Shown here: one piece after another, positions 61,870 through 64,000 of the stretch
Layout: each line of letters begins with the position of its first letter
Position numbering within the stretch: position 1 is the first letter of the stretch
The notes under the pieces: generated by a model
The model's input: the letters and a program-made list of their open reading frames with translations, nothing else
The model's database searches: none
What the model was told of the DNA's origin: nothing
Position numbers and translations under genes: made by a program
NCBI RefSeq assembly: GCF_000764225.1
Contig: NZ_JQED01000056.1
Span: 62,001 to 126,000 of the forward strand
DNA length: 64,000 bases
Origin: Colwellia psychrerythraea
Lineage (GTDB): Bacteria; Pseudomonadota; Gammaproteobacteria; Enterobacterales; Alteromonadaceae
Direction: 5' to 3'

Positions 61870-63999
61870 ATGTATAAACAGTTAGTTGCAATAATTCTAG
61901 CAAGTTTTTTTATATTAATTACCTTAGCTGGCTGTCAAGAGCCGCCGCAAGAAAAAAGTGCAAACACTACCACCGGACAAAACGATCTAAAGCCTAGCCT
62001 CAAAAAGGCAGTAAAACTTGTCAAAAAGAGAATAGCCGCCAGAACTTGGTCTGAAATAATAGCATCAGGACATATTAATGCGGTAAAACTGGATTGGCAG
62101 TTGGAGTCAGCCTTACCCCGAGCAGGTTCAACAGGTGCATATCACTCGACTTTATTGCAAGGTTTTGCTCAATCACGAGGTTTAACAGTTACCTGGCATA
62201 GGGTAAGTAATTTAGCGGCTATGTTTGAGAAATTATCAGCGTTTGAGGTTGATATTATTCCGCGACATTTAACGATTACTGAAAATCGCCTTGCAAAATA
62301 TAGTTTTACCTATCCACTATTACGAGATAAAGAAGTGGTTATCGCGAAATCAGGTAAACATGATTTTAATGCCAGTGCTATTAATAATCTTCACTTACCC
62401 ATCGGCTCAGCTTATATTGAAAGTGTGGTAAGTCAATATCCTCATTGGAATGTTAATGTTGTTAAAGAACAAGTTAGCTCACAAGAAATGGCAGATCATG
62501 TTGCACAAGGTTTAAGTAAATATACCATCATAGATGGTTTCGCTTTAGAAACATTAAAACAATATCGAGATGATATTCAAAGTGTTTTTACTTTACCCAA
62601 AGCCATTAATCTTGCTTGGGCCGTTAATTTAAATAATGACAGTTTTTTGCATGAATTAAATGAATTCATTTCAGTTCATCACGTTATGCAAATGATAGAG
62701 CCGGAGCGGACGGTTGGCTTTAAACAATTAAGAAAAGACAAACTTCCTCTGCGGGTGATCACTCGAAATAGCCCTGAAACTTATTTTTTATGGCGCGGTG
62801 AGTTACTCGGTTTCGAATATGATTTGATGCGTAAGTTTGCTGATATTCATAAGGTGAAGTTGGTTATTGTTGTTGCTGACAGTTATGAAGAAATGCTGGA
62901 ATTATTAGCGGAGGGTAAAGGGGATATTATTGCCGCAGGTCTTTCACGTACCAAAGCTCGTACGAAAAAAATAACTAAGGCTAAGTTGGCCACAAGTATT
63001 CGTTATAATCGAGTAAAAGAGCAATTGGTTGCGCATCAAGATGGTGAACTAATAAATGAATTATCTGATCTTAAAGATAGAACGATAACTATCAGGAAGA
63101 GCAGCAGCTTTTGGCCTACAGCTCAAAAGCTTGCCAAAGATTTTGGCGCTAACATTGTCATAGCAAATGAAGATATTGCTACCGAAATACTAATTGCCCA
63201 AGTCGCGGATAAAGAGATAGATTTGACTATTGCCGACAGTAATTTGATCGCCATCGAAAAGACCTTTCGCTCACAAATTATTACGCCGCTCACTTTTAAG
63301 GAAAATGTACCCTACGCTTATTTAGTCAGGCAAAATAACCCGCAATTGCTCGCTTACTTAAATGAATTTATCAGGAAATACTATCGTGGCACTTTTTACA
63401 ATGTGGTTAAAAACAAATATTTCTATAATGAAAGACTGCAAAAAAGTCATAAAAAACATCGTCTAACTTCAGGATCAATCTTATCACCTTACGATGATAT
63501 AGTGCGCTCTCAAGTACAACCTTATCACTTTGATTGGCGACTTATTGTCTCGCAAATGTATCAAGAAAGCCGGTTTGACCCACTTGCCAGTAATGCCACG
63601 GGGGCTTTAGGATTAATGCAAATGTTGCCGCGTACAGCTGAAGAGCTGGGCGTAAAGGATTTAAAAGATCCTGAACAAGCCATTGCTTCAGGTGTGCAAT
63701 ATTTAGACTGGACACGCAATCGATTCTCTAAGGACCTGCCAGTACAAGAACAAATATTCTTTTCTTTAGCCTCCTACAATGCGGGATATGGCCATGTAAA
63801 AGATGCGCAACGCTTAGCAAGACAATTAGGATTAAGAAGTGATCGCTGGTTTAATCATGTTGAAAAAGCCATGTTATTATTGCAACGCAGACAATATTAT
63901 AACAAGGCTCGTTTTGGTTATGTTCGAGGACGAGAGCCAGTGAATTATGTGCGTGATATCCATCAGCGTTATTTAAGTTACATTCGCATCACGGATTGA
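61870..63999 (+). CDS. MltF-like lytic transglycosylase with two substrate-binding domains
   Basis: Outer-membrane-anchored or periplasmic lipoprotein (lipobox LAGCQ) of 709 residues. Two SBP_bac_3-like domains follow one another (about 65-270, with GSTGAYHSTLLQGFAQ and DIIPRHLTITENR; and 285-500, with SPETYFLWRGELLGFEYDLM and GDIIAAGLSRTKAR). The SLT domain comes last with catalytic Glu in SQMYQESRFDP, GALGLMQMLP and SLASYNAGYGHV. E. coli MltF (about 518 residues) has only one binding domain, so this form is enlarged. It trims peptidoglycan glycan strands; the doubled sensor part may bind two muropeptide ligands (inference). The stop codon lies at the very end of the window. Confidence 0.88.
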   Translation: MYKQLVAIILASFFILITLAGCQEPPQEKSANTTTGQNDLKPSLKKAVKLVKKRIAARTWSEIIASGHINAVKLDWQLESALPRAGSTGAYHSTLLQGFAQSRGLTVTWHRVSNLAAMFEKLSAFEVDIIPRHLTITENRLAKYSFTYPLLRDKEVVIAKSGKHDFNASAINNLHLPIGSAYIESVVSQYPHWNVNVVKEQVSSQEMADHVAQGLSKYTIIDGFALETLKQYRDDIQSVFTLPKAINLAWAVNLNNDSFLHELNEFISVHHVMQMIEPERTVGFKQLRKDKLPLRVITRNSPETYFLWRGELLGFEYDLMRKFADIHKVKLVIVVADSYEEMLELLAEGKGDIIAAGLSRTKARTKKITKAKLATSIRYNRVKEQLVAHQDGELINELSDLKDRTITIRKSSSFWPTAQKLAKDFGANIVIANEDIATEILIAQVADKEIDLTIADSNLIAIEKTFRSQIITPLTFKENVPYAYLVRQNNPQLLAYLNEFIRKYYRGTFYNVVKNKYFYNERLQKSHKKHRLTSGSILSPYDDIVRSQVQPYHFDWRLIVSQMYQESRFDPLASNATGALGLMQMLPRTAEELGVKDLKDPEQAIASGVQYLDWTRNRFSKDLPVQEQIFFSLASYNAGYGHVKDAQRLARQLGLRSDRWFNHVEKAMLLLQRRQYYNKARFGYVRGREPVNYVRDIHQRYLSYIRITD

Positions 64000-64000
64000 T

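Overview
The window looks like chromosomal DNA of a marine gammaproteobacterium of the order Alteromonadales, closest in feel to Colwelliaceae (Colwellia/Thalassotalea). The reasons are the low GC content, the gene orders rmf-fabA and uvrY-uvrC-pgsA-tRNA, and families typical of that group (DUF3466, DUF2999, HopJ-like, DUF808, RlmKL, GlnS). Species assignment is inference; no search was run.

Layout. 1-4 kb: a lipid A modification locus (PAP2 phosphatase start, EptA-like phosphoethanolamine transferase) divergent from a PmrAB-like two-component system. 4-7.5 kb: a Tat-exported multicopper oxidase, a small c-type cytochrome-like protein and a ChrA chromate transporter. 7.5-9.4 kb: a decayed accessory patch with a YgjP-like metallopeptidase, an inverted broken paralogue and IS-end-like remnants. 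9.4-13.4 kb: housekeeping and conserved hypothetical genes. 13.4-15 kb: a minus-strand array of five intact initiator tRNA genes mixed with at least six decayed copies. 15-21.8 kb: rlmKL, a glutaredoxin-like gene, uup, a DUF3466 gene and rmf.

21,869-26,777 is the most striking region: a 4.9 kb mobile element between rmf and fabA. It has 15-bp perfect terminal inverted repeats and a 5-bp target duplication (GAATA), and it sits exactly in the loop of what was a perfectly palindromic rmf/fabA bidirectional terminator. It carries a DNA methyltransferase plus a NotI-like restriction endonuclease, and one 802-residue protein that joins a DEDDh 3'-5' exonuclease domain to a zinc-ribbon/HTH/DDE-type transposase. 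Each end carries an inward-facing terminator that could replace the one it destroyed.

26.8-36 kb: fabA (with a FabR-like operator), uvrY-uvrC-pgsA, a Gly-Cys-Leu-Gly-Gly-Leu-Gly-Leu tRNA operon, then a periplasmic binding protein paired with a sensor kinase. 36-43 kb: a GC-rich CBS gene, a GlmS, a glycosyltransferase, an RluE-like pseudouridine synthase and a FAD monooxygenase with a DnaJ-like zinc module. 43-59.5 kb: an exopolysaccharide locus. Its minus-strand genes are a WecG-type transferase, an initiating sugar transferase, Wza-like and Wzz-like export proteins, a ligase/polymerase, a pyruvyl transferase and GTs. Its plus-strand genes are a sigma-54 response regulator, a Wzx-like flippase, a GT2, an unknown membrane protein and a response regulator with a degenerate HD-GYP domain. 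59.7-64 kb: glnS and a MltF-like lytic transglycosylase with two substrate-binding domains.
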